A DNA stretch of 54,401 nt. Source: Desulfobacteraceae bacterium (lineage in GTDB: Bacteria; Desulfobacterota; Desulfobacteria; Desulfobacterales; UBA2174). The notes under the pieces were generated by a model. The model was not told where the DNA came from and did no database searches. It worked only from the letters and a program-made list of their open reading frames with translations. The position numbers and the translations under genes were made by a program. This document shows positions 41,573-50,587 of the stretch, one piece after another. The stretch covers positions 1-54,401 of the forward strand of contig JAQVTF010000005.1 in NCBI GenBank assembly GCA_028700185.1, in the 5' to 3' direction. How positions within the stretch are numbered: position 1 is the first letter of the stretch; every line of letters begins with the position of its first letter.

Positions 41573-42175
41573 ATGAAAACCAATGGATACCTACTGATTG
41601 CCGTAATGTTGCTGGCCGCGGGGGCAGCGCCGGCCTTGGGCGAATCCCTCGCCTTCAAAGCGCAACTCTACGATGTCGGCCCCCTCAAGTCCACCGACAG
41701 CGTGCTCAAGGTGGCAGAGGGTGAGATGGCCCCGGATTTTACCCTGCCTTCGGTGGGAGGAGAGAAGATTACCCTGAGCCAGTTTCGGGGGAACAAGCAC
41801 GTGATGCTCTCCTTCGTGCCGGCGGCCTGGACCCCGGTATGCTCGGACCAGTGGCCCGGCTACACCATCGCCCGTTCCCTCTTTGACCAATACGACGCCG
41901 TGATTCTCGGGATCACGGTGGACAACCTGCCCACCCTTTTCGCCTGGACCCGGCAGATGGGCGACATCTGGTTCCCGGTTCTCTCCGATTTTTGGCCCCA
42001 CGGCAAGGTGGCCGAGCGCTACGGGGTCTTGCGCGGCGACGGTACCGCCGAGCGGGCCCTGATCTTCATCGACAAGAACGGCAGGATCCGCAAGACCCAC
42101 GTGGGGGACATCAACGAGCGTCCCAAGCTCGATCTCATCGTGGCCGCCCTCAAAGAGATGAACGCGGCGCCCTGA
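41573..42175 (+). CDS. Exported peroxiredoxin (AhpC/TSA family) with a single cysteine
   Basis: A 200-residue protein with a signal peptide (MKTNGYLLIAVMLLAAGAAPALG). GEMAPDFTLPSVGGEKITLSQFRG opens the redoxin fold. PAAWTPVCSDQ carries the peroxidatic cysteine in the PxxxTxxC motif. No second cysteine exists in the mature protein, so it should need an external thiol partner, such as the adjacent CPHC protein. Likely substrates are hydrogen peroxide or organic peroxides in the periplasm. It ends 18 bases from the convergent fdhE, near the oxygen-sensitive formate dehydrogenase. Confidence 0.85.
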   Translation: MKTNGYLLIAVMLLAAGAAPALGESLAFKAQLYDVGPLKSTDSVLKVAEGEMAPDFTLPSVGGEKITLSQFRGNKHVMLSFVPAAWTPVCSDQWPGYTIARSLFDQYDAVILGITVDNLPTLFAWTRQMGDIWFPVLSDFWPHGKVAERYGVLRGDGTAERALIFIDKNGRIRKTHVGDINERPKLDLIVAALKEMNAAP

Positions 42176-42193
42176 CCTTGAGAGCGATTCCGG

Positions 42194-43078
42194 TTAATCC
42201 CCCCAGTTGACCCCGGGCGCGGGGGCAAGGCCCTTTTCCGCGGCGACCAGGTCCAGGTGGACGGTGAGTACCTGCTCCAACGGTGGGTAGAAGGGGCGCG
42301 CCAGACGGCGGCGGTCCACCGTCTTGACGTAATGGCGGCAGACATCGCAGGCGTCGATGCGGTAGGCGGGCTCTTCCTCGCTGTAGATGTAGTAGAGTTT
42401 CTGGGCATCGGTCTGGCCGCAGGCGGCGCATCGTATGCGGTGCACCTGCCAGCGTTGGCGGCAGACACTGCAAATCAGGAAGCGCCGGCCGTCTTCTTCC
42501 AGTACGCCCAGGGCCGGGGCGCTGCCGCATACCGGGCAGTATCCGCTGCCACGCGCCGATTCCTCCTTCCATTGGGCGGCCAACCCCCGCCGGCCTTCCA
42601 CCAGGGACGGAGCGAGGCTTTCGTCGGCAAAAAAAGTCAGGATTTCCAAAGGAATATCCAGCTCGGTGGCCAGAGCGGCAAACCGGTCCGGGCTATGGCG
42701 GCGGGCCTTCAACAGTTCCTCGAGATCCAGACGGTGGTCGTTGGCGGCGGATTGAATCGCCGCCGCGGCCGCCGCCAGGGGCGCCGTGGCGCCGGAGACG
42801 GCCCGGCACAGGCGCAAAAGGAGCGCGGCGGCGTGGGTCAGGTCCACGGGCAGTTCCGCCGGCGAAATCAGAGGGAAGCCTTCCCTGCGAGCAACGTCGA
42901 TCCGTTTGGCATCCGGCGCATCTGCCGTCACCGCGATTGTTTCCATTTCGGCGGCCTGTTCCTGGAACACTCTTCCATAAAACGCCAGAATATCCCCATA
43001 GACGGGCATGGCCTGCCGGGCCGCCGCCACGGCGCGATCCAGATCTTTGGGGTTGGGACGGTCCCAGTTTTCAGACAT
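42194..43078 (-). CDS. fdhE: Formate dehydrogenase accessory protein FdhE
   Basis: A 294-residue FdhE-family protein. The C-terminal half has four paired-cysteine rubredoxin-like knuckles: YCPVCGSAPALGVLEEDGRRFLICSVCRQRWQVHRIRCAACGQ and IDACDVCRHYVKTVD. FdhE is a cytoplasmic iron-binding protein needed for maturation of periplasmic formate dehydrogenases before Tat export. The location directly downstream of fdhAB supports that. A strong hairpin lies in the 91-base fdhB-fdhE gap and may lower FdhE output relative to the enzyme. Confidence 0.93.
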   Translation of the reverse strand: MSENWDRPNPKDLDRAVAAARQAMPVYGDILAFYGRVFQEQAAEMETIAVTADAPDAKRIDVARREGFPLISPAELPVDLTHAAALLLRLCRAVSGATAPLAAAAAAIQSAANDHRLDLEELLKARRHSPDRFAALATELDIPLEILTFFADESLAPSLVEGRRGLAAQWKEESARGSGYCPVCGSAPALGVLEEDGRRFLICSVCRQRWQVHRIRCAACGQTDAQKLYYIYSEEEPAYRIDACDVCRHYVKTVDRRRLARPFYPPLEQVLTVHLDLVAAEKGLAPAPGVNWGD

Positions 43079-43111
43079 CGGTTCTCTCCTGGGGGCAGTT
43101 TCGCTGTGGAC

Positions 43112-43146
43112 AAAGGGGAGGCGGCACCACCGGCCACCTCCCCTTT
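43112..43146 (-). terminator. Intercistronic hairpin between fdhB and fdhE
   Basis: AAAGGGGAGG and CCTCCCCTTT form a perfect 10-bp stem; the 15-base interior can extend it with GGC/GCC. Only a short U-run follows on the minus strand, so it is probably a partial terminator or mRNA-stabilising element rather than a full stop. Confidence 0.45.
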
Positions 43147-43169
43147 TTCAGTTGACGACGGTTCGGGTA

Positions 43170-43889
43170 TCAGCCCAGCCGCGACAGGGCGGCGGCAAAG
43201 GGTCGCACCATCTTGCGCAGGGCCATGTGACGGGTAACACCCACCGGTGTCCGGCTCGCGATGGCGAACTCGTGGTAGTTTTCCGGCGGGAAGGCCGCCA
43301 GGTAGATTACGCTGACGTATTCGGGATCGAGCAGCATGGCCTGGGGATACTTGGCCTTGACCACGGCCAGCCGCTGGTTGGCCATCTCGAGCATGGCATC
43401 GCGCTCACCGAAGTTCATCGCTCCGGTGGGGCAGGCCTGCACGCAGGCGGGCAACAGACCGTTATGAACCCGATCATTGCACATGTCACACTTGTACACA
43501 CTGCCGTCCGCTCCCTTGCGCGGGATATTGTAAGGGCAGGACTCAATGATGGCATCGGCATCGTACTGCGCCGTCTGACGGGTATAGAGAATGGCGCCGG
43601 TGTCCGGATCCCGGTAAATGGCCGCCGGGTCACCCAGGGCCTCCAGGCAGGGGGCCTCGATGCAGTGGCGGCACTGCTCCGGGAAGAAGAGCCAGCGCAG
43701 CTGGCCGTCGATGACCCTTTCGTTCATCCGCACCAGCTTGTAGGTCTTGTCGGAGAGATCCGGAGGGTTCTGATGGGTCCCCAGATTCTGGGTCTCCTCG
43801 GCCGGCAAATCATGCCATTGCTTGCAGGCCACCTGGCAGGCCCGACAGGCCGTGCACAGGGTGGTATCGATAAAAAAGGCTTTGGCCAT
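43170..43889 (-). CDS. fdhB: Formate dehydrogenase iron-sulfur (beta) subunit
   Basis: A 239-residue ferredoxin-type subunit starting at MAKAFFIDTTLCTACRACQVACKQWHD behind AGGAGGTG. Four cysteine clusters for [4Fe-4S] centres are seen: CTACRACQVAC, CRHCIEAPC with SCPYNIPR, YKCDMCNDR, and CVQACPTGAM. It passes electrons from the alpha subunit to a periplasmic acceptor such as cytochrome c3. There is no C-terminal membrane helix, unlike E. coli FdnH, so this is the soluble FdhAB type of sulfate reducers. It has no signal of its own, so export with the Tat-carried alpha subunit is inferred. 16 bases after fdhA. Confidence 0.93.
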   Translation of the reverse strand: MAKAFFIDTTLCTACRACQVACKQWHDLPAEETQNLGTHQNPPDLSDKTYKLVRMNERVIDGQLRWLFFPEQCRHCIEAPCLEALGDPAAIYRDPDTGAILYTRQTAQYDADAIIESCPYNIPRKGADGSVYKCDMCNDRVHNGLLPACVQACPTGAMNFGERDAMLEMANQRLAVVKAKYPQAMLLDPEYVSVIYLAAFPPENYHEFAIASRTPVGVTRHMALRKMVRPFAAALSRLG

Positions 43890-43905
43890 CTGGATCACCT
43901 CCTCT

Positions 43906-46900
43906 CTATAGTTTGGTCACGTTGACCATAAAGGCCTTGGATTCCGGGATGCGGGTGTTGGGATCGCCGGTGGACGGGGTCAGCAGGTTGGCGCTCTCCT
44001 CCGCTCCGCTCTCGGGCCAGCGCCAGCCGAAGTGCCACGGGATACCTACCTCGTGGATCACGGCGCCGCCGATCTTGAACGGCTTGAAGCGCTTGGTGAC
44101 CATGGCGGTGCACTGGACCTCGCCGCGGGCCGAGGACACCAGGACCCGTTCGCCGTTTTTGATGCCCCGCATCTTCGCCAACTCCTCGCTCATCTCCACG
44201 AACATCTGGGGTTGCAGCTCCATCAGCCAGGGCTGGGGACGGGTCATCAACCCGGTCTGCCAGTGCTCGCTGACCCGGTAGGTGGTGCCGACATACGGAA
44301 AACGCGGGTCACAGGTCAGGTGGGCGTCGGCGTCACTGCCGTAGACCGGCGCCACCGGGTTCATCCGCTGGCCGTTGACCAGATTCTTTTCGATGGGGCA
44401 CTCCAGCGGTTCATAGTGCTCGGGGAAGGGGCCGTCCTTGAGGCCGGGGCCGTAGATCTGGCCGTGGCCCTCCTTGGTCATGATGAAGGCGTAGCGGCCG
44501 GCTTCGTTGGGACTGCCGTCCGGGTTCTGCAAAGGCGGCCATCCGCCGTCGGGCACATCGCCGGTCCACTTCTTGGCCGCCGCATCCCATTTGACCACCC
44601 AGCGGTCCGGGTTGTACGGCTGGCCCTTGGGATCGCAGGAAGCCCGGTTGTAGATGATGCGCCGGTTCACCGGCCAGCACCAGGCAAATTCGGGGTAAAG
44701 GCCGATGTTGTTGGGGGCGTCCTCCTGGCCCCGGCGGGCGGACATGTTCCCCTTTTCGGTGTAGCTGGCCGTGTAGAGCCAGTTGCCCGCCGAGGTGGAC
44801 CCGTCGGCCTGGAGCAGGGCGAAGCTGGGCACCAGGGTGCCGGCCTTGTAGGTGACGTCCCCGATGGTCTTGTCCTGGAGCCAGTAGCCGTTGATTTCCT
44901 TGGCCACCTTGTGGGGATCGTACCGGTGACCGCTCATGTAGTCCCACTTGAGGTTGAGAATGGCATCGGGGAAGGTGCCGCCCTCGGCGTAGAGTTCCTT
45001 GAGTTTGAGTCCCAGCTCCAAGATGATGTCGCCGTCCGGACGGCTGTTGCCCAGCGGCTTGGGGCCCTCGTAGCGCCACTGCATCCAGCGACCCGAGTTG
45101 GTGATGGAGCCTTCCTTTTCCACCGAGACGCAGGCCGGCAGCATGAAAACCTCGGTCTTGACGTCGGCGGGATTCATGCCGGGACCGCGCCAGAAGGATC
45201 CGGTCTCGTTGTCGAAGAGATTGACGTTGACCATCCAGTCCAGTTTGGCCATGGCCTGGCGGGTCTTGTTGGAGTTGGCCCCGGAGCAGGCCGGATTCTG
45301 GCCCCAGGCGAAAAAGCCCCGGATCTTGCCTGCGTACATGGCATCGAAAATGTCCAGCCAGGAGTAGGGCTTGCCGTCGTCGATCTTCGGCAGCCAACCG
45401 TAGCCGAAGTCGTTGTCGGCTGTGGCCTTGTCCCCGAAAAACGATTTGAGCAGGCTGACGGTGTACTTGGGCCGGTTCTGCCACCAGTTGGCCGAACGCG
45501 GGTCGTTGCTCTTGGGGGTAAACTTTTCGTTGTAGGCCGCCAGCGATCCGATGGATGCCGAGGGCATGGGCAGGTAGCCGGGGAGCAGGTGAAACAGCAG
45601 GGCCTGGTCCGTGGACCCCTGGACGTTGGACTCGCCGCGCAGGGCGTTGACCCCGCCGCCGGCCACGCCCATGTTGCCCAGCAACAACTGAATCATGCAC
45701 ATGGAACGGATGTTCTGGACGCCCACGGTGTGCTGGGTCCAGCCCATGGCGTACATGATGGTGGCGGCCTTGCCCGGCTTGCCGGTGGCGCCGTAAGTCT
45801 TGTAAATTTCGATGAGCTTGTCTTCCGGGGTGCCGGTTACGGTGGAAACCAGCTTTGGGGTGTAGCGCTCGTAGTGCGCCTTGAGCAGGTTGAACACGCA
45901 GCGGGGATTCTTGAGGGTCGAATCCTTCTTGGGCACGCCCTTGTCGTCGAGTTCGAAGGCCCATTTGGCGTTGTCGTAGCTGCGCTTCTTATCGTCGTAG
46001 CCGGTGAAGAGGCCGTCCTTGAAGCCGAAGCCCTGGCCCACGATGAAGGCCGCGTTGGTGTAGTTGAGCATGTACTCTTCGTGGTAGAGCTGGTTGTCCA
46101 GGATGTACTTGATCATCCCGCCCAGGAAGGCGATGTCCGTTCCCGAGCGCAGCGAGGTGTAGATGTCCGCCTTGCTGGAGGTGCGGGTGAAGCGCGGGTC
46201 CACATTGATCAGGGTGGCCCCGTTTTTCTGGGCCTCAGTGACCCACTTGAAGCTGATGGGATGGTTTTCCGCAGCGTTGCTTCCCATGATGAGGATCACG
46301 TCCGCGTTTTTCAGGTCGATCCAGTGATTGGTCATCGCACCGCGTCCGAACGACTCTGCCAGAGCCGCAACCGTGGCGCTGTGTCAGATCCTGGCCTGGT
46401 GTTCGACGTACACCAGCCCCATGGCACGCAACAGGGCCTGGTAGAGCCAGCATTCCTCATTGTCCATGGCCGCCGATCCCACCGAGGCGATGGCGGTGGT
46501 GCGGTTGACGGTTTGGCCCTTGTCGTTTTTCACCTCGAAGGCGGCGTCCCGGGTTTCCTTGACCCGTCGGGCGATCTGGTCGATGGCCCAATCCCAGGAG
46601 ACCTGCCGCCACTCGCTGGCGCCCGGGGCCCGATACATCGGTTCGGTGAGCCGGTTGGTGTTTTCGGTGAGCTGTTTGAGGGCCGATCCCTTGGAACAGA
46701 GGGCGCCGCGGTTGATGACGTGTTCAGGATCACCCTCGATGTTGATGACCCGGCCATCGCCACGGCGGCTGGTGTGCACGATGGCGCCGCAACCGACGCC
46801 GCAGTAGCAGCAGATGGTGGTGGTCTCTTTGGCGTACTGGGTCTTCAGCATCTGGGCGTGGGCCTTGACCGGCCGGAGGTCGAAGCCCAGATGGCTGACG

Positions 46901-46959
46901 GCCACTCCGGCGGCGGTGGCTCCGGAGATTTGAATGAATTTCCTGCGACTGACGTCCAT
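43906..46959 (-). CDS. fdhA: Formate dehydrogenase catalytic (alpha) subunit, selenocysteine-containing
   Basis: Two ORFs join through an in-frame TGA at 46386-46384. Before it is YVEHQARI; after it come HSATVAALAESFGRGAMTNHW, the FdnG-type context, so the TGA encodes selenocysteine (residue 192 of about 1017). The N-terminus MDVSRRKFIQISGA is a twin-arginine signal, with GGGAGGATC upstream. CCYCGVGCGAIV and LCSKG bind a [4Fe-4S] cluster. The rest is a molybdenum or tungsten bis-MGD enzyme. It oxidises formate to carbon dioxide in the periplasm. Downstream are fdhB and fdhE; upstream is the BTAD regulator. Gene callers without recoding will split it in two. Confidence 0.95.
46340..46386 (-). 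promoter_or_regulatory. Sec UGA codon and putative bacterial SECIS hairpin
   Basis: Bacterial SECIS elements lie immediately 3' of the UGA, as here. A small stem (CTCT-GGC-AGAG) starts about 23 bases after the UGA, close to the usual apical position, but I cannot fold the element reliably. Position and Sec context are the support. Confidence 0.5.
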
Positions 46960-47156
46960 ACCTCGATCCTCCCTTGGTCTTCGGGTTGATGTGGGGATGC
47001 GCCACCCGGGGTAGGCGGCGCGGGCCATCCGTATCCGACAACGGGCGCCTTCCCGTGCGGTGCGGGAGGCGAATGTTTTAGCAATGCCGCTAACCAACCG
47101 CGGGGAGACGAAAAACCAAACTATCGGTTTTTTTTAGCATATGGGAGGATACAGAA

Positions 47157-47175
47157 AGGTTACCAGGCAGGTTAC
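47157..47175 (-). promoter_or_regulatory. Direct heptamer repeats at the fdhA promoter (putative BTAD/SARP-type site)
   Basis: GTAACCT-N5-GTAACCT on the minus strand, 12 bases from repeat start to repeat start. The second heptamer sits where a -35 would be, 16 bases from TATGCT (47139-47134). OmpR-like SARP activators bind heptamer direct repeats with about one-helical-turn spacing that overlap the -35. The fdhA leader would be about 165 bases. Confidence 0.4.
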
Positions 47176-47191
47176 ATCAATAGAGGGCGGC

Positions 47192-50100
47192 TCATTCGGG
47201 CGCCCTGTCTTCGCCGGACTGGATGAGCCGGTACAGCTGGGTCGTGGCGTTGTCAGGGGTGGTATCTAGTTCGGTTAAAAGAAGATTTTTAAATTTTTCA
47301 TATGCCTGTAGTGCCAGGAGACGTTGTCCCCGTTTCTGGTAGAGCGTCATCAGGCGACGGAGCATATCCTCCCGGGCCGGTGCGGCCTCGATCATGGCGG
47401 CGAGCACTTCCATCACTTCCTCCCTGCGGCCCCGGATCTCCAACAGGTCGGCCATGCGACCGAGGACTTCCACGCGCAGATCCCGCAGCGCGTTGCGTTT
47501 GGCCTCGATCCACGGGAGGTACGGCTCTTCGGGGAGCAGATCGCCGCGGTACAGGCCGCAGGCCTGTCGGCACAAGGCCAGGGCCAGATCGTCGTTCTCG
47601 CCGGTCCGCAGAGACTGCAAGGTGGCGCAACATTGCTCGAATTGCTGAACATCGATGGTGCAGAGTTCCGAATCCAGGGAGACGAGGTGGTCCTTGAGCC
47701 GGACGTAGGCCCAGCGGAAGCGGCCGTCCATGCGGGATTCCAAGGCGCGTCGCAGGCGGTGGAGGGTCACTTTGAAACGCTGCAGGGCCGGCCCGGGTTC
47801 GGTGTCCGGCCACAGATCGTCGATGAGCACTTCCTTGGGTACATCCCGGGCGCCGTGAACGATGATGGCCTTGAGCAGCAGCTTGGGCAAGTGCCCGCTC
47901 CATTCCGGCTCGGCCACCCGGTGGCGTCCGTCCCGGTAAACGGCAAATTCTCCCAGGGTCACCATTTCCAGGCGCGGCAGACGGGCACGGCGGGCTGCCG
48001 CGCTGATCATCGGTGGCTTGGGGGGCGCTTCGGTGCCCCGGGTTTGACGGGAAGTGGTGCCCGCCACGGTTTCGGTGTCCAGTAGGTGCCGGCTGCTCTC
48101 GGCCAAAGGCCCCGGATTCAATGCCGGTGCCAATTGGCAGGCCCGGGCCACATCCGCGGGCCGCATCACCCAAAACAGGTGGTAGCCTTTCTCATTGGCG
48201 ATGCCGAAGGCCTGGGTGAGGTGGGCCTGCACCGCCGCGGGTTGATTCTCGGCTTCGGCCACCAGCGCCAGTGCCATGTGGCATTCGGCGGCACCGATGG
48301 GGCTGCCGAGGCGCAGAAAATGAGCGAGGCTTGTCTCGATGTGGTGGCGGGCCTGATCCAAGGCGCCGAGGTGCCAATGGACGATGCCGCAAAGGAGGCC
48401 GGCGCGCTGGCGGTCCAGGCCGTCGCACCCCATGGCATCGAGTTTTTCCACCACCTGGTCCGAAAGGCGGGCCGCGGCGGCGAAGTCGCCGCGATAATAG
48501 TGAATCAGGGCCTCCAGTCGCAGCGCCAGGGCCTCGATCCGGGCCGCGTCGGGCATCATCACGGCCAGATCCCGGCAGTGGCGCACCGTGGCTTCCGCCT
48601 CGGCGTGGGCGCCCTTTTGAATCCGCAGCATGCCCCAGATTTCCTGCAACAGGGGGTAGAGGAAGAGAAGGCCGAAGGCCTCGATCTCCTCGCGTAGTGT
48701 TTCCAGGAGTCCTTCAGCCTGTCTGAGATGCCCCGCCAGCAATGCCAACTGCAAATGGGCGAAGCGCGCTATGGCCCGGTACTCAGGGGCGATTTTTTCG
48801 TCTTGGGCGGCACGATCCTGGGCCAGGGCCGCTTCGGCTTCCACCACCTCACCCAGGCCGGCCAGGGCCGAGGCCATCAGGATGGTGGCACTGCGTTGGA
48901 GGTGGGGATCGCCGATGCGCCGGGCCAGGAGGTGTGCGTTGCGACAGGCGGAAAGCCCTTCGGCCGAGGGCCCGGCACTGAAGAGGTGCCCGAGACCGAT
49001 CTGGCGCCAGAGCAATGCCTTGGCATAGGTGAAATAAGGGCGCGTGCCAACGCGTTGCAGCAGTTCAACGGCACGGGTGAACCATTGGGCCAGGTCCGTG
49101 GGGGCCGCTCCCTGGAAAACGGCGGTTTCGATGAGATAAGCCACCGCGAAGCACTGGCCGCGGAGGTCCCCGGCGTTCCGGAAACGGGTCAGGGCGACTT
49201 GCAGCTCCTCTCCGGGCTTGACCCCGCCGGGACTCCGGTGCGCCACGGCGTGCCAGAAAACCAGCCAGGGGTCCGCCTGGTACTGCGTGTCGGGCAGGGC
49301 TTCCATCCAGCGGCCCAACTCCGCCAAACGGTCGTCGATGGTCAGATCAAGGGCGGCGCGCTTGATGGCCCGGGCCGCTTCGGCGGCATCGCCGGACTCG
49401 AGGAAGTACCCCACCGCCAGATCGGATCGTTTGCGTCGACCGTATTCGCCTCCGATGCGCTGTAGCAGACGACGGTACCGCTGTGGCGGGAGGTCGGTGC
49501 GGGCGCGTGTCCGCAAAAAGCTGCGAAACAACGGATGGTATCGATAGACGTCGCGGCCGGGGCTTTTGTACTGTACCCGGGTAAAGACGTTGCGGGCCAC
49601 CAGATCGGCAAGGATTTCCTCGGCTCTTCGAAGGCCGGTGAGATCCGCGGCCATCTCGGGGTCCACTTCTTCCAGCAGCGCCGTGGGCAGCAGAAAATCC
49701 TTCACCACGGCCGGCTGCCGAGAGAAGACCTCTTCGTCAAAGTATCCGTTGGCCTCGCTGCGGATCCGTTGGACGACAGGGTCTTCCGGCCCGGGTGAGG
49801 CCAAGTTTCTCTCCTTGAGGCGGGTCAAGGACTCGGCCAGCAGTACCAGGCCGCCGGCCCAGCCGTCAATCTCGCGCTGGATGTCGCGCAACTGAATGTC
49901 GCTGAGTCGGAGATGGTGGTGGACACAGAGAAACTCGCGGACTTCGTCTTCCTCGAAGGCCAGGTCGGCGTTGCCCAGCACCAGCACCTGACGGCTGACC
50001 CGCAGTCGCTGGAGTTTCAAGGTGGGCATGGCGCGGGAGATGAGAAACACCTGGATGCCTTCGGGGACATTCAGAATCAGGCGTTCGATGAAGGCGATGG

Positions 50101-50521
50101 CGGACGGATTGCCCTGGAGCGAATCGATTCCATCGAAGACCACCGCCGACGGCCGGGGCAGGCGTTCCAGCGCTTCGGCCAACCGCGCCGGATCCGGTTC
50201 CTTCTGTTGTCCCCCGGCGGTTACAGCCGCCCCCAGGGGCGTGGCGGGGGGAGGCGAAAGCGGCTCAAGGGCGCCTGCCAGCAGCCGCCAGATCCCGACC
50301 GCCGTGGCGGTGGCGGTGGGAAGCCGGCACCAGGCGGTGGGTATGGCCGCGGCCGACAGATAGGCGGCCACCAGGCAGGTCTTGCCCTGGGCCGGTTGGG
50401 CGGCCACCAGCACGAGTCGCCGGTGTCGGTTGGCGCGCAACTTTTCCATCAGACGCCGGCGTTTTACCAGCGCTGGGGGCAACAGGCCGGAAACCGGTGT
50501 CAGGTAGGCGACGGAGGCCAT
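47192..50521 (-). CDS. Large MalT/SARP-like transcriptional activator (NTPase, TPR-like repeats, BTAD)
   Basis: A 1109-residue signal-transduction ATPase regulator. VLVAAQPAQGKTCLVAAYL (residue about 38) is the Walker A region and SAVVFDGIDSLQGN is a Walker B-like strand of an AAA/STAND NTPase. LVLLAESL and YRYHPLFRSFLRTRAR are MalT-like. A long helical TPR-like sensor region follows. From about residue 870 an OmpR-type winged helix (MVTLGEFAVYRDG...PKLLLKAIIVHG) and a bacterial transcriptional activator domain (CTIDVQQFEQCCATL to LLALQAYEKFKNLLLTELDTTPDNATTQL) close the protein. The inducer is unknown. It lies upstream of fdhA in the same direction, so control of formate dehydrogenase is the simplest inference. 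Confidence 0.85.
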   Translation of the reverse strand: MASVAYLTPVSGLLPPALVKRRRLMEKLRANRHRRLVLVAAQPAQGKTCLVAAYLSAAAIPTAWCRLPTATATAVGIWRLLAGALEPLSPPPATPLGAAVTAGGQQKEPDPARLAEALERLPRPSAVVFDGIDSLQGNPSAIAFIERLILNVPEGIQVFLISRAMPTLKLQRLRVSRQVLVLGNADLAFEEDEVREFLCVHHHLRLSDIQLRDIQREIDGWAGGLVLLAESLTRLKERNLASPGPEDPVVQRIRSEANGYFDEEVFSRQPAVVKDFLLPTALLEEVDPEMAADLTGLRRAEEILADLVARNVFTRVQYKSPGRDVYRYHPLFRSFLRTRARTDLPPQRYRRLLQRIGGEYGRRKRSDLAVGYFLESGDAAEAARAIKRAALDLTIDDRLAELGRWMEALPDTQYQADPWLVFWHAVAHRSPGGVKPGEELQVALTRFRNAGDLRGQCFAVAYLIETAVFQGAAPTDLAQWFTRAVELLQRVGTRPYFTYAKALLWRQIGLGHLFSAGPSAEGLSACRNAHLLARRIGDPHLQRSATILMASALAGLGEVVEAEAALAQDRAAQDEKIAPEYRAIARFAHLQLALLAGHLRQAEGLLETLREEIEAFGLLFLYPLLQEIWGMLRIQKGAHAEAEATVRHCRDLAVMMPDAARIEALALRLEALIHYYRGDFAAAARLSDQVVEKLDAMGCDGLDRQRAGLLCGIVHWHLGALDQARHHIETSLAHFLRLGSPIGAAECHMALALVAEAENQPAAVQAHLTQAFGIANEKGYHLFWVMRPADVARACQLAPALNPGPLAESSRHLLDTETVAGTTSRQTRGTEAPPKPPMISAAARRARLPRLEMVTLGEFAVYRDGRHRVAEPEWSGHLPKLLLKAIIVHGARDVPKEVLIDDLWPDTEPGPALQRFKVTLHRLRRALESRMDGRFRWAYVRLKDHLVSLDSELCTIDVQQFEQCCATLQSLRTGENDDLALALCRQACGLYRGDLLPEEPYLPWIEAKRNALRDLRVEVLGRMADLLEIRGRREEVMEVLAAMIEAAPAREDMLRRLMTLYQKRGQRLLALQAYEKFKNLLLTELDTTPDNATTQLYRLIQSGEDRAPE

Positions 50522-50587
50522 TTCTCACCGCTGACAGCCGGCGCGTCCCTGGGGGTGGCGCCGAAGGACAGGGGACACGCCGGTGTT

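Noticed and set aside
43899-43905. Upstream GTG start for fdhB (three residues longer)
   Set aside because: That GTG lies inside the AGGAGGTG ribosome binding site of the ATG at 43889.
46336-46383. Apparent nonsense break making fdhA a pseudogene
   Set aside because: The stop is a single UGA exactly at the conserved Sec position, and the frame and homology continue on both sides.
44032-46989. 985-aa open frame on the plus strand, antisense to fdhA
   Set aside because: It mirrors the coding frame of fdhA in GC-rich DNA, has no ribosome binding site and shows no recognisable domain. It also reads through the Sec UGA region only because it is on the other strand.
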